Source of the DNA: Ctena decussata | Lineage: Eukaryota > Mollusca > Bivalvia > Lucinida > Lucinidae | Length of the DNA stretch: 64,000 bases | Assembly (NCBI GenBank): GCA_963989385.1 | Contig: OZ022501.1 | Span: forward strand, 84,614,979-84,678,978 | Direction of reading: 5' to 3' | In this document: in pieces, positions 12,798 through 25,089 of the stretch | How positions within the stretch are numbered: the first letter of the stretch is position 1 | How the letters are laid out: each line of letters begins with the position of its first letter | The notes under the pieces: generated by a model | The model's input: the letters and a program-made list of their open reading frames with translations, nothing else | Database searches by the model: none | What the model was told of the DNA's origin: nothing | Position numbers and translations under genes: made by a program

Positions 12798-14094
12798 AAT
12801 ACATAAACTGTCTTTATGCGCACATTCAGGGAACAAGGAATCTTGCACAGCTGACAATTTGGTTGCTGGTCATAATATTATCGAGATGACAGAGAGCATT
12901 GACTCTTATTTGGCAAGTGTTATTCCTGTGTTATCGGAGTCATTTCCAATACAAAAAAATGGCCTTTTTCCCAGTTTGTGAGTATTTTCCCAAAATTAAT
13001 GAAAAGCGCTTCTGAAAATGTTCCCTATTATAAAGGCAAAGGTGACTTACCAGAATCTTAGATAAAAAACTTGAGAAAAATAAAGTTTGGTCAGACTGGA
13101 CGACAGTCAGTGGCCATAAATGTTTTATCAAAGTCCAAATTGTCATTGTATTTTATGTATTTGTTAAGTAGTGTGCAGTGTGTTATTAATTACTCTGCTT
13201 CTCTTCATGCAATTCAAAATAAAACGTGAGGCCACTGGAGCTATTAACACATGTGTTTCATTGCCAAAACCGAGTGGTGTTACTTTTCGGTGAAAATTTT
13301 GCGACGCCGCCATTGACGTCGATACAGAAGAAGCTTTTTAGAATCTTTGATCAGTTTTAAAAAGCTACATGTACATTCTGATAATATACTACTCCCCAAA
13401 AGTTAAGCATATTTTTAAAGTAAAAGTATCAGGTTTATTAGAAATCATAATACTCGTGTTCTTACTTTCAGTATGAGGATAAATGCATTGTTTATCAACG
13501 GCAATGCTTAAGCGTCGTACGGACGCCAAATTCAACTTGATTTGCGTAAGTACTGCACAAAACGAGCAAAGAAATAACTGCCCCAAAATTCACATTTTTT
13601 TAAAGAAAACAATGCTTCGTTTCAATGAATATAAAGGCAGTTATCATGTATTTGCCCAAAGCATAATATGAAAATAGGCACTGCCTTGAGGCGAGCACAT
13701 CGCTTTTTACAATGTATGGGTGGTATGATAAATCCTCTTTGGCTATTACCATGTTAACTCTAAAGTTTCGGACAAAAATGCACAGTCGAAGTGTAGACCC
13801 TGATCTGACTACTCACTGTACGATTGTGGATCGTACAATCTCACAAATCACCATGTAGTGATCTACGCACAAAAGCGGTACGGTAAACGTTGACGCCATC
13901 TTAATTTTTGGAACGGAACGTTTGACGCCATTACGTCACGTAGCGACAGAAATACGACACTTCCGTTTGGTGTCGCTACGAAAGAAATTCCATTGAAAGT
14001 AATGTAATTTAAAGGCAAAAATATGCCTTACCATTCCCCTACCATAGAGCTCCCGCTCTTTCAAAGCTCCTTCGGAGCTTTGAATTGCAGGCGC
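12798..14094. other. intergenic, nothing recognised
   Basis: No supported gene. Small inverted pieces occur (GTACGATTGTG/GATCGTACAATC near 13818; CGTAGCGACA/GTGTCGCTACG near 13937-13981). Confidence 0.4.
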
Positions 14095-14420
14095 TACACT
14101 GTAAAAATTTCTGTAGATTTTACGGTAGAATAACTGGAAACCGGCTGCCAGTCATTTTCCTGTTATTTTTACGGGCTTTTGCCTGTAAGACACTGTTGGA
14201 AATCACGAAATGGAAGTTTTATGTTAACTTGGCGCACTCGAAAATAACTTTGTATTGTTGAAGGGCTATCTAACCAAAACGACATCTGCTCTTTTCTGTC
14301 CCACTCCGCTTTATGATTCCTGCAATTTTTACGGGCGCCTGTAAAAATAACGGTAAAAGGACTGTCAGCTGGTTGCCAGTTATTTTACCGTAAAATCTAC
14401 CGTTTAGCTTTTGCAGTGTA
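14095..14420. mobile_element. MITE with TACACTGTAAAAA ends
   Basis: Left end TACACTGTAAAAATTTCTG then TAGATTTTACGGTA; right end TACCGTAAAATCTACCG then TTTTGCAGTGTA. The sub-ends also pair (TGCCAGT..TTTTACGGGC against GCCTGTAAAAATAACGG). A second possible member lies at 50988-51262. Confidence 0.65.
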
Positions 14421-15022
14421 CGCGCTTGCAAGCGAGTGCTCGCTATAATTCCAAAAGCCTCTCTTTGACACATGTTCAGAACGAATGATTGGCTGACAGC
14501 ATATATAGAGAGGCGTTTATACATCGATAATTCCTGTTGACGTTGTATCCATACACGCCATTCTCTCTCGACTAAGTTTTATTCACCTTTTTCGTAAGGA
14601 ATCAGCAATTTTGCATTTTCTAATAAATATCTATTGTTATTCAGATGGAATAACAAAATTCGTCTTCAGACGACAAAAGCAATCGCGTGTATGACGTTAT
14701 TTATGACGTAAGGTCAGGGTCATTATAAACGTCATCTGGTAAAGTTTTCAAAATGGCGACGCCCTCGACATTGATTTTTGTTGAAACATTGACCATTTGG
14801 GAGTGTTTCCGACTTTTCATGCAAGGAAACGGGTTAAAAATGAAACGTAGGGAAAAAGCCGATGGTAGTTTCTAATAGGGCTTGTAGTTTCGAAGGGGAT
14901 TATGCTTCAAATGCTTATGTCTTTGATTTTGTCAAACGCTGTTCACATAAACCCTCCAATGTATTAAACCGATGGACAATGCAGTCGAAGAAAAACTTTA
15001 GGGTGAACAAAGTTGGAATTAT

Positions 15023-15142
15023 AAGAAATGAATTTCCTTTTTTGGGATTTTATCGATGTGTAAGCGCCGGCGAATCCCTCACAAACTTAGCAGCTAAGTT
15101 TGCACATCGATCAAATCCACCAAAAAAGGAAATTCATTTCTA
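15023..15142. repeat. inverted repeat, ~37-bp arms
   Basis: AGAAATGAATTTCCTTTTTT.GG.TTT.ATCGATGTG pairs with CACATCGAT.AAA.CC.AAAAAAGGAAATTCATTTCT. The overlapping 100-codon open frame (14862-15164) is probably fortuitous. Confidence 0.6.
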
Positions 15143-15537
15143 TAGTAGCATTGCAAAACGTTAAATTTGAGTCGAAGAAATGTCACTCAAAGCGCACAGA
15201 AAATTAGAATTCTGTTGTTATTATCTTCAATAATCTTGTTTTACTTGTTTTACATGTAGCATTATGCTGTACTTTTGGCGAGGAGTATATTATATTGAGT
15301 GTGATGACATATTTCAGCGTCAAGTTCAATTTGCTTTATTTAATACAAGTTCCACCACGATAAATTCAAATTCATTTCTGAACACACAGAAGCTAAAAAT
15401 TTAAACTTTGAAATACACGTAGGTCAATTGGAGGGTGGAATTCGATGAAATATGTATGTATGACCACTGACTGTACAGATGGTATGATCGGGTGTACAGT
15501 ATGATCAGCCAGCTTTGCATATCTATTAGTGTGTGGA

Positions 15538-15623
15538 TCATTCCACGCTTACTTATACATGTACTTAATTTGTATGGATGCATCCATACAAATTAAGTAC
15601 ATGTATAAGTAGGCATGGAATGA
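15538..15623. repeat. 86-bp near-perfect palindrome without spacer
   Basis: The arms meet at 15580/15581 with no loop. The central 62 bp (15550-15611) are perfectly symmetrical and the flanks add 12 bp per side with two mismatches per arm pair. It contains repeated TACATGTA. No family recognised. Confidence 0.85.
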
Positions 15624-15710
15624 CAGTCTGGTTTCTGTTTTAGTATGGGAAACAACTCGATACGAATAGCAGTCTATTTGTTTCCCATGTAGTTGACTCA
15701 CTTACCAAAG

Positions 15711-16055
15711 TTAGGGTACTCTTACAAGAAAGAATTTGCTCTATAAGAGAGCAAATTCTTGCCAGTAAAATTATACTTAGCACATTATTTCCAGTAAGAG
15801 TAGACTAAGCGGGCAAATTCTTTTTCCAATGAGAGTAGTCTCTAAGTGAGCAAATTCTTTCCAGTCGGAGTAGGCTCTAAGAGAGCAACTTCTTTCCAGT
15901 ATGAGTAGACTCTTAAGTGAGCAAATTCTTTAAAGTAGGAGTAGACACTTAGAGAGCAAATTTTTGCCAGTGAGAGTAGACTCTAATAGAGCAAATTTCC
16001 AGGAAGAATAGACTCTAAGAGGGCAAATTCTTTCCAGTAAAAGTAGACTCCTTTC
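15711..16055. repeat. tandem array, ~36-bp unit
   Basis: About nine degenerate units with consensus GAGTAGACTCTAAGAGAGCA followed by AATTCTTTCCAGTAA. The unit matches the core of dispersed repeat family 3 (see 3420 and 20615), so the array likely arose by local expansion of one element's core. Confidence 0.8.
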
Positions 16056-16709
16056 AGATATTCTCATTTTTCAGCGATCTCTGTTGGAGGTATACCAACA
16101 CAACTTAATTGTTATTTTTTTTCCCTGAGAACAAAACATCAGTTTTAATAAAGTTTCAGTTTCAATAATGCCTGAGGAATATTGGAAAAACAAAAACAGA
16201 ATTTGAACTTACAAGCCGGAAGAATAGAGAAAAACAATCTGAACTTACAATACAGATGGAAAGTGCCGTAGTAAGTGTACGTGTTTGGACACTTTGTGTC
16301 GTATTATGTTAATAACTTTAAGTAGCTAGTCCAGCTTCACATTTTGCCAATCAGGAAATGTTATAAACATGCTCATGGTGGAATGGAAAATAAAACAGTC
16401 CCTGATCAGACTGCATCGACACTATCCGCTTTGGCATTTGGTCTAATTTCATGTGAGTACATGGAATATGTAGGTAGCTGTAGTAAGCAACATAAGGAAG
16501 GGAAAATCTCCTCAACTTTACTATTCTGATGCACGAAAAGGTATGGCGATCGGAATTGGAGCTTACATCTACATACAAACGACTGATAGATATAAGGATA
16601 TACCCAAGTGCCACCAGTTGCCCCTCTAATTAGGCGTGTTGTGGCATGTACGGAAGACTAACTGCAGCTTGCGCTTAGGCTAATTTGTACAACAAACACC
16701 GAAAAAAAT

Positions 16710-16963
16710 TGAGCTGCGACACGACAAAAAAACAAAACAAAACAAAGTGGCATGTGCACGCGACGAAAGCGCAAATAAAATCAGCCTGGGCATTCGCCCA
16801 GTCTGATCAGGGTCTTCGCTGTCGGCGGTGGAGGTAGCTGAATGTCTAAGCTACCTTTAAAGCGTAAAGCAAAGACTCTGATCAGACTGAGCAATGCCCA
16901 GGCTGATCTGAGCCCTCATGTGGCGAACATGCCCCTATGTTGGTTTCGTCGTGTTGCGGTTCA
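16710..16963. mobile_element. palindromic MITE family 1 copy
   Basis: Ends TTGAGCTGCGACACGAC and GTCGTGTTGCGGTTCAA. It has a small insertion of AAAAC repeats near the left end. Confidence 0.8.
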
Positions 16964-17200
16964 AGGGAGCTGAATAGATCACACATGCTATACGTATCTT
17001 AAAGTGAATAAGTACGCCCCGATGTTTTTTTTTTTTTTTTTTTTGCCATGTTTTCAATTTTCATGACTATCTGCTAGAAACCTTCTAAAAGGGAACCAAT
17101 ACCTACTTAGTAGGGCGACAAAACAGGAAGTAAAGGAAATGACATAGTTGTTTCCACCGAAAGTGTGCACATTCACCTTTAACGAACAAAAAGGGACATA

Positions 17201-17314
17201 TAACCACACCTGGTTGACTATGTATCTACAAGGACTGTTCCCAAAAAGAGTCGTTTCGTAACAGCTCGTTGTCGTTACGTAACAGCCTGGAAACATAGTT
17301 AACCAGGTGTGGAT
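17201..17314. repeat. hairpin, ~19-bp arms
   Basis: CCACACCTGGTTGACTATG at 17204-17222 is the reverse complement of CATAGTTAACCAGGTGTGG at 17294-17312 apart from one base. Confidence 0.6.
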
Positions 17315-17587
17315 AACGTGATCCTGCGAAACTGTGATTATATGTAATATTTAAACCTATTGGAGCAATTAGCTTCATACACTTATCATGTGAGGTTATT
17401 GTCAAGCGACGTCCAATGGTAAACGAACGTTTTGATTGGTTCATGTACTGTTCGATTGACGCCACATCATGACAACAGCTGTTTATCATAATGGCAAAAC
17501 ACGTCATAATTAACTTTTGTTCGACCCATATTTTGCATACTCTACATTAAATTACAATGAGAACGGTACAAAAAGGGTTTGAAAATG

Positions 17588-17700
17588 CAGCGTTCATCGT
17601 GTGAAGAAGCCAGTGCTCGTTGCAAGACTTCTACAAGAATCGCTTCGCGCTTCATGAAATTTTGGCTCCGCCCACCGGGTTCATCACACGATGAACGCTG
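17588..17700. repeat. hairpin, 17-bp perfect arms
   Basis: CAGCGTTCATCGTGTGA pairs exactly with TCACACGATGAACGCTG, with GC-rich inner sequence GAAGCC../..GGCTCC.. Probably a small MITE. Confidence 0.65.
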
Positions 17701-19599
17701 AAAAATCAAATGATAATTCTTAATTTAAGCTATAATATAGAAAGCTGGTAAAACAGTTCACACTCAAACTGAGCATTGCTCTTTCAGCCGCTACTGAATG
17801 ACGGCTACAAGTAGTTTGCTCCCAGACGCTACATTCGGTAGCGCCATACAGCTCTTTTTTATTGTGTTTACGTTAAATATGTTAGGTTTGATATAATAAG
17901 GTTGCTATAAAAAAAACTTGGTCTTGGCTCGAAATGATCACACAAACTTTTATGAGTTGGTCAAGTACGGACATAAAATATTTTAATTAAATGCCTTGAT
18001 ACCACTTTGGCTTTTAAGGCTGTTGGTACGTGTTCGGCTTGAACAGCTGTGTCATTTTCAGTTTTGAGACTCTTCCGAATGTGAACGACATTTTTCCGTA
18101 AAGAATTTGCTCAGGAGATCAAATTATTTCCTTCAAGGTTAGACCTCATTTTTGAAAGAAACGACGTCCAGGGAATCAAGAAGGAGGTCGCATTACTTGT
18201 TTCCTCTTGTAAATAATGAACGCGAAACTTGTAGCTGCACCTATACATGTACCAGCACTTAACGTTGAAACAACATTGATGCAACACCGTATGAGCTTCG
18301 ATTCAACTTTGAATACCCAATGGAAATTTCAAATTTTGAAATTAAATCAAATTATGCCGCGTTTTCCGTTAGTATAAACAATATTTTATTTGTATAAATA
18401 ATCACAATGTACAAAAATATCAATACATGGCTACATATATTAAGTTATACAAATGGGATTCAGAGGAAAGTCATGTGACTTTTGTGAATCTGCCTTTCGT
18501 ACTTCAAATAGTAATTTACAATAAGCTAAGTGTGATTTGCATAATGCATGTGATGAGGTCAAAAGACAATTCGACGACGTCTTTTTTTTTCTTCTTCTTC
18601 TTAACACTCGTAAACAGTCATTGCATTATTGAGATAACAGAAAAGTAAATTTAAAATTTTCTGATAATTCAGCCTTGGTTTTGTACGGGTAGTAGTTACG
18701 CATGATTTGATGTAAATGCTTTAAATGCCAAGCTTTGCCATGTGTTTAGTGGTATGGAATGACGGATCCTGTGTCAGGTGCAAAAGTGCAAAGGTTAAAA
18801 ATGTGAAGTCAGCATTATCACAACTTGAAGTTGTACGAGCACCAGACAGGTTAACGTCAATATTACTTCAGTTTGGAATATGCATAAAAAAGCGTTAACA
18901 AGATTAACTTGATAGTCTCTCTTCTTCTTTTTTTTTTTTTCTTTTTTTTTTTTTTGCGAAGGTGTGGGGGGGGGGTTATCCTTTAAATGCTTACCACATG
19001 TATGTAGCTTCAACATGGTACCAGAAATGATATTTTTGACAAACGACATCACGGCAACAAAACAAACAAGGCCGCAATTATTGCGAAAATACTTTCAAAT
19101 GTGTTTAGTAAACATGATTATATATATTTTTAAAGAATGATGTGTTTTATGTGTTTTCTTGAAATCTACATAGAGTTTAAAAGTGTAACGTTTATTTTGT
19201 CAGTCAATATACAACAAATGGCCTCATGTTGTACTAGTAGTGTCAATTTAAATCACGTACAATGTAGTGATCTAGTCTTTACGATCCATCTTTAAATTTA
19301 ATCTTATAAACAAGACTGCTTCGTTACACTTTATTTGTGTACTACTTTAGCCTATAAAGTTCGAAGTTTTAGAAAATTAGACGGTGCGTCAGCAATTCGT
19401 CCACAAATGAATGGAGATTGTAGCATTCAGAACGCAGACTCTGCCTTGACCAGCACCCGAAGTCAAATATGCGTAAGACAGGATTTCTCAAGACATATTT
19501 AGTATTGACTCTTAAGACAATTTAATTCAATAAGGTGTACTGTTTATTGTTTGGGCAGTTTGACAGTATTTGTTGTGGCAACGAACAAGAATTACTATA
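17701..19599. other. intergenic, nothing recognised
   Basis: AT-rich. Poly-T and poly-G runs sit near 18583-18602, 18930-18978. No supported gene. Confidence 0.4.
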
Positions 19600-19800
19600 A
19601 TGTGCCTAAATTTTGGGACACCTAAAAATAATAAATTTTCCATTTTGGACAAATGTAAAATTAATTCTTTTTAGGTGTCCCAGAAATTTAGGTACATTTA
19701 TATACTTACGTATTGGGATACCCAAAAAATAATTATTTTTCTATTTGTTCCAAATAGAAAATTAATTATTTTAGGTGTCCCAGTACTTAATCACATTACG
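19600..19800. repeat. two tandem hairpins with GGTGTCCCA ends
   Basis: The first hairpin is TAATGTGCCTAAATT.TGGGACACC to GGTGTCCCAGAAATTTAGGTACA; the second follows directly and ends TTTTAGGTGTCCCAGTA. They resemble the hairpin at 9236-9333. Confidence 0.6.
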
Positions 19801-19882
19801 GTACACTCAACAATATAAGCTCTACGCTCATCAATTTTCTTTTGTCTCTCATAGATGAAAACTTAAAGCTTTTGGCTAAGAT

Positions 19883-20290
19883 CACACTGGTCTGGCATTC
19901 ATCACAGGCAACGAAGGCAACGTAATATAAAACTTGATTTTTTCGCATATCGTTTAGATTAATTTCAAACTATTATTCTTACGGACCCGGCAATTTGTTA
20001 TACCTCTTAGTCAGACCAGAGTTTTGAAGAAATTCCGTCTAGTTATTTTGCAGTGCTTGAATAAGTTTCTTTATCGATTCGTTGCATAGACGTTGTAGTC
20101 AAAAAAATGTTTTCAAGCATTTCTTGAATATGCATATGAATTCAGTAAAACTTTTGATTCCTATTTCAAGAGCAGGGGATCGGATGGTCCGTGAGACTAT
20201 ACTTCTGAAACAAACTTATCCAGATCGGTGGGACAAGCAAGATTCATGTACGTTGTCTTCGTTACCTGTGTTGAATGCCAGACCAGTGTG
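19883..20290. mobile_element. inverted-repeat element, ~42-bp arms
   Basis: CACACTGGTCTGGCATTC.. at 19883-19924 is inverted at 20249-20290 (..GAATGCCAGACCAGTGTG) with a few mismatches, enclosing about 320 bp of non-coding DNA. Likely a MITE or foldback. Confidence 0.65.
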
Positions 20291-20614
20291 AAGATAATGC
20301 CCACAAAATGTGTAGGGATCTTTAAAGTTAAGTTTTGATTAAATGGCTGAATTTAAATGAACTCTTTCAAACTGAATGAGAAATTTAATCTACTGTAGAT
20401 TGTTGGCGTTAAGACTAAATATCAATAAGCATTCAAACCACTGTAGCTGTATTTCATGTTAATAATTGAAACAAAAACGCACTTTAAGGCGTTCTGTTTA
20501 AATACGCTAAGGCAAGTCACGTTAACTGGTTAAACTGGAGGAGTTTTCTTGTCTTTCCGCCATAAGAGAACATCTTACCTATGATATTATATTTCATTCA
20601 GTCGCTTAGAAGAG

Positions 20615-20835
20615 AATGACTACGCTTTCAGGGGGACAGATCTACCGTATTTTCTCTTGCCTTCTGTCCCAAGAGAGGTCAACTCCCCTAAGAGTAAATT
20701 CTTTCCATGAAGAGTTGACCATATTTTTTAAGTGCCACGTCGCCCAGAGAAGCAAACAGCAAGTCACAAAAGTTGTTGCTATTTGTAGAAATGTCATAAA
20801 AACATGGGTGTGGACCCTTACACCTTTAAAGGACA
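20615..20835. repeat. dispersed repeat family 3 copy
   Basis: Contains ACGCTTTCAGGGGGA, AAGAGAGGTCAACTCCCCTAA, GAGTAAATTCTTTCC, GAGTTGACC, GAAGCAAACAGCAAGTCACA and a terminal CCTTACACCTTTAA. The overlapping open frames on both strands are by-products. Confidence 0.6.
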
Positions 20836-21039
20836 AATAGACGTAAGTCGACTATTTAGTTACGGTGATGAGGTTAAGGCGTCTCCCAATACACTGTACA
20901 TAATATGAGCTGCGGCAAGCAATAAGGTTGCGGAAAGATGAACTTAAGTCAGAATGGCTTTTTTTTCATTAAATCTTTTACACCTTTATTATTTTGAAAG
21001 CACTGTCATTGACAAACAGGAACTGCATAATAAATGATA

Positions 21040-21277
21040 TGAGCCGCGACACGAGAAAACCAACAAAGTGGTTGTCCGCCCAGCTCAGACTCAGATCAGC
21101 CTGGACATCTACCCAGCCTGATCAGACCCTTTGCTAAGCGCTTAAAGGATAGTTAAGGGTCAAGCTACCTCCATTCGGACAGCGAAGACTCTGATCAGAC
21201 TAGGCGGATGCCCAGGCTGATCTGAGTCTGCGCTGGGCGCACAACCACATTGTTGGTTTTCTCACGTCGTGGCTCAT
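21040..21277. mobile_element. palindromic MITE family 1, full copy
   Basis: Ends TGAGCCGCGACACGAGAAAA and TTTTCTCACGTCGTGGCTCA, with both CAGATCAGCCTGG blocks. It abuts the next element after only about four bases. Confidence 0.85.
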
Positions 21278-21280
21278 ATA

Positions 21281-21594
21281 CAGTTGACTCTTGTTATCTC
21301 AAACACTGACATCTCCTCAAAGTCACTTCTTGATTCTTATATCAAAGGAATACATGTATAATTTGGACATTTTTTTTTTTTTTTTTTTTTACATTTCAAC
21401 TCTTTGTTATCTCAAACTACTGGTATGGCAAGCCAACTGCACAATAAGTCTACAAACATAGGTTTGTAGACTTATTGTGCATTTAGCTTGCCATATCTCA
21501 AGGTACCTTTTCTGGGACCAGAGAATGTTCTTTGAGATATCGGTAGTTTGAGATGATCTTCGACTTAGTGGTATCGAGAGTTAACTCAAGAAAG
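21281..21594. mobile_element. MITE (GTTGACTCTTGTTATCTCAAAC) with inner hairpin
   Basis: Left end CAGTTGACTCTTGTTATCTC; right end GGTATCGAGAGTTAACTC. GTTTGAGAT and ATCTCAAAC blocks are inverted inside. A strong inner hairpin (GGCAAGC..GCACAATAAGTCTACAAAC and its complement) at 21428-21494 may be a nested insertion. Confidence 0.6.
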
Positions 21595-22294
21595 ATACTG
21601 AAACGTTTTTGTTTTTTTTTTCACATGGCTATATCTAATTGCAAATAGATCTTATCATTACATAATCACACAATGTTTGTTTCAAAATGATTGCGATTTT
21701 ATTGTTCTTTTTTCTTTCATAACTTTTTCAAAATGTATTTTGTTCGTAGGTGCATAGAAGAGGCGTGCAGACTGAAGGAACATTGTGAGTGTGATGAAGC
21801 AGCTCACTACTAGTTGGCATTTTCTGCGCATTTATTTTGTCTGCGCATGAGGTTATTATTATTTTAACAGTTCTAAAAATTACCAGACGGTCTTATATTT
21901 CTAAGAAGTGTAAAACAAGTCGACAACATACGAACATAAAGAACACTTTAATATCATATTCTCAAAATAACACAAAATATGCAATATACGTTTACAAACG
22001 TTTATTTAAACACACGATTTTCACTACATAGTAAAAAGTGTATCACTTGACACGACGGCATTAAAGAAACACAAAAGTTCTGCGTAGGATTTTTTACCAT
22101 TATAAAGTACAGAATAACTGAGTACTTTGAAAACCATTTCTGAGTAGTGTCAAAAAAAGAGTTACACTTGCATATTCAGAGTGCTGACACCGGTCACTTA
22201 CTGGTTGATATAATAATGAACTTACTTTAAATTGGTTTGAAAGTACAGATCTGTTCTTAATTCTTTCAAGAATAAATGACAATCAAATACTACA

Positions 22295-22402
22295 AAGCGG
22301 GCACATGATGTCAAAATGACGTTGTATTGACGTCGATGCGACGTCATGACGTCGCATCGACATCAATACGACGTCATTACGACGTCATTTGTCTGCTGGG
22401 AT
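22295..22402. repeat. GACGTC-rich palindromic repeat, copy 1
   Basis: An inverted repeat centred near 22346 made of TGACGTCG, GATGCGACGTCATGACGTCG and related blocks, bordered by CAGCAGACAAATGACGTC on the right. A related block lies at 63275-63390. It holds several TGACGTCA-type (CRE-like) sites. Confidence 0.65.
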
Positions 22403-22756
22403 AAGCTTAATACAAGTACATGCAACTAGTTTGCTCTCCATTTTTAAGCACTAAGAGTGAATCAAATAGAAAATGGACATGGCAATGCGCTGTCAACAAA
22501 CTCCATTTACGAGTAATTGTTATAGCATTAATGACTTCAAGCACAGTGTTTCCTTACATATTGAAACCTGATAGATTCATCTATCTCCCAATTTGGACAT
22601 ATCCATTTCCAATATAGGTGTGCCTGAGTGAATTTTGTTTTATTTTATAGACTCTTATCCAGAAATGTATGTAAATAATACGAGCAGCATAAGATTTGAC
22701 GCAGCTTTCTGCAGCATCAGCTCTGGATCTACACTATTACATAGGATTTTTTTTCA

Positions 22757-22846
22757 TGGAACGTTAGGCTTTAATTGGTTAATGGTCATTTACAGGGAAT
22801 GTTAGGCATTAATTGGTTAGTAATCCATTAATGCCTAACGTTCCCT
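22757..22846. repeat. hairpin with GGAACGTTAGGC arms
   Basis: GGAACGTTAGGCTTTAATTGG pairs with ..TTAATGCCTAACGTTCC; a third inner copy GGAATGTTAGGCATTAATTGG lies between. The TTAATGCCTAACGTTCC arm resembles the DNA at the right border of the foldback element (30010-30027). Confidence 0.6.
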
Positions 22847-22863
22847 TTAAGGGACCGACCTTT

Positions 22864-23314
22864 GTAAAATTAAAATCTTAAAAGAGTTCCTTCAAGAGCA
22901 GAGAATACACACAGAAGAAGAAACATGGGCCAGACTACGTAGTTTCGGCTAATAAAACCTCATCAGTGGCCCTGACAATATCTGCTGTAAAACTAGAGAA
23001 AAGCGTAGTAAATTGTCTTAGTTTTAATTGCGTAGTCGATACAAAGACTGACTAGTATCGAGAAGGGTCCAATTAATATAAAAGACGATGATCTAGAACA
23101 ATAGTCTAAACCAACCTAAAATTTCAGCTTTCTAAGAATATATCCTCAGATCTCAAAGGACGAAAATGAATAAATCTGCACTATTGATGATGTACGGGGA
23201 GACGTTTTACGGCCGCCACACGGCACAACGCCAGCTGCAGTGAAGTAAAATTAAAATCTTAAAAAGAGTTCCTTCAAGAGCAGAGAATACACACAGAAGA
23301 AGAAACATGGGTCA
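22864..23314. repeat. direct repeat pair, ~70 bp, 381 bp apart
   Basis: The block AAAATTAAAATCTTAAAAGAG..CAAGAGCAGAGAATACACAC..AAACATGGG occurs at about 22866-22935 and again at 23248-23315, nearly identical. The second copy abuts the foldback element's left end. Confidence 0.75.
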
Positions 23315-24003
23315 GCCTTTAAGAGCCATTCTCTGTAATGACTTAAATTTTTACATAGGGCCGTGGCACGCATAGTCACCGATTTTGCTCAAACTTTCCT
23401 ATATTACTTATTGTGACACAAAAACAAGAAAACAACATCAGTTTCATTCCAAAGCATGTCCGTTGCCATGGCAACAGCAGCTAAACAGTTTGGGAAAAAA
23501 ATGTGCTAAAAATGTCCTAAAATGGGCAATTTTTACGACAAATATATTAACTTTCAAATGCATGACAAGCTCTAATTTCTTTCTACCTATAAATAACTTG
23601 TTCACACTAACTTTAAAAAAGAAATTAAAAAAATATTTGGAAAACTCTGTGGTCATCAGGCTCAAGTAAAGTGGGTGGGGGTTTCCATATATGGCAAAAA
23701 TCCAATTTCACACATCTTTAAGGACATTTCTAGAGTTCTTGCAGCCTCGTCAATATATATGTGCACCGTCGTCCTACAGAACAGTGTTCTGTAAATATGT
23801 TTCTGGAAAAAAATGCTTGGGAAAGTATACTTCCTGAAGCGTTACCATAGCAACAATAAGTGTACCGTTGCAAAAAGCAAGTTCTTAGGGGTACAGTCCT
23901 TGTAATGTCAAATCATCATAGTTTATGATCATATTTGTTTCTTAATTTTGAAACTCATTTTACAATATATTTATCTTCTATAAACTATGGACATTTAGTT
24001 GGT

Positions 24004-25085
24004 TTGTCTTATCAAGGTCAAGGTCAAGGTCACAGAAAGAATAAAAACTGCTAAAAATGCATTTTTTTTTTTCATCTTATGTGTTCTGTATCAACCATAT
24101 ATTGCAGCAATGGCTTTGAACCTGGTCATTATCTGACATATTACAGAAGCTTTCAAATACACATATAGTTGGGTTTACTCAGGAAGCTCCAAGGTCAAGG
24201 TCAAGTCACACAAACAAGAACAAATGCTACAAATACATGTTTTTTAAACATTTTGTGTCCTATATGAACAATAATTGCAGCAATGTCTTTCTAGTTGGAA
24301 TTTATTTAATATATAACAAAAGCTTTCAAACAAACAACTTTCCTCCAGAAGCAACCAAGTTCAAGGTCAAGGTCAAGGGCACAGAAACAAGAAAAATACT
24401 AAAAGTGCATATTTTTCTCATATTTTGTGTTCTGTATCAACAATATATTGCAGCAATGTCTTTGTACCTGGTCTTTATCTAACACATTACAATAGCTTTC
24501 AAATACACATATAGCTTGTTTCATTCAGGAACCTCCAAGGTCAAGGTGAAGGTCATAAAACAAGAAAAAATGCTAAAAATGCACATATTTGCAAAATTTT
24601 GTGTCATATATCAACAATATACTGCAACAGTACCTTTGCAGTTGGCATACATTTAATATTTTATAAAAGCTCTCAAACAAACAACTTTTCTTCAGTAGCC
24701 TCTAAGGTCAATGTCAAGGTCAAGGTCAGAGAAAGAAGGAAAAAATGCTAAAAGTGCATATTTTTCTCTCATTTTTTAATGTTCTGTATCAAAATATATT
24801 GCAGAAATGTCTTTGTACCTAGTCTTTATCTACTATATTACAATAGCTTTCAAATACACATACAGCTAGTTTCCTTCAATAAACTCCCAGGTCAAGTTCA
24901 AGGTCACAAAAACAAGCGAAAATGCTAAAATGCACAGAATTTCGGTATTTGTGTCCTATATTAACAATACATTGCACCCATGTCTTTGTAGTTGGTCTTT
25001 ATTTAGCATATTACAAAAGCTTTCGAACAAACAACTTTCTTTCAGTGGCCCCAAAGGGTGAGGTCAAGGTCACAGAAACAAGAGG
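24004..25085 (+). repeat. left array, ~175-bp unit with AAGGTCAAGGTCA
   Basis: About seven units start near 24013, 24190, 24360, 24535, 24705, 24890 and 25055. Each carries two or three AAGGTCA copies, then CACAGAAACAAGAAAAA, ATGCTAAAAATGCA, a TTTGTGTTCTGTATCAACAA block and AGCTTTCAAA. The short open frames over it are array by-products. Confidence 0.8.
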
Positions 25086-25089
25086 CCAT

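Noticed and set aside
14862..15164. 100-codon open frame as a small gene
   Set aside because: Overlaps an inverted repeat with matching arms, has no recognised motif and no visible splice or regulatory context.
15711..16055. CRISPR-like array
   Set aside because: The ~36-bp repeats are contiguous without unique spacers, and the genome is eukaryotic; it is a plain tandem repeat.
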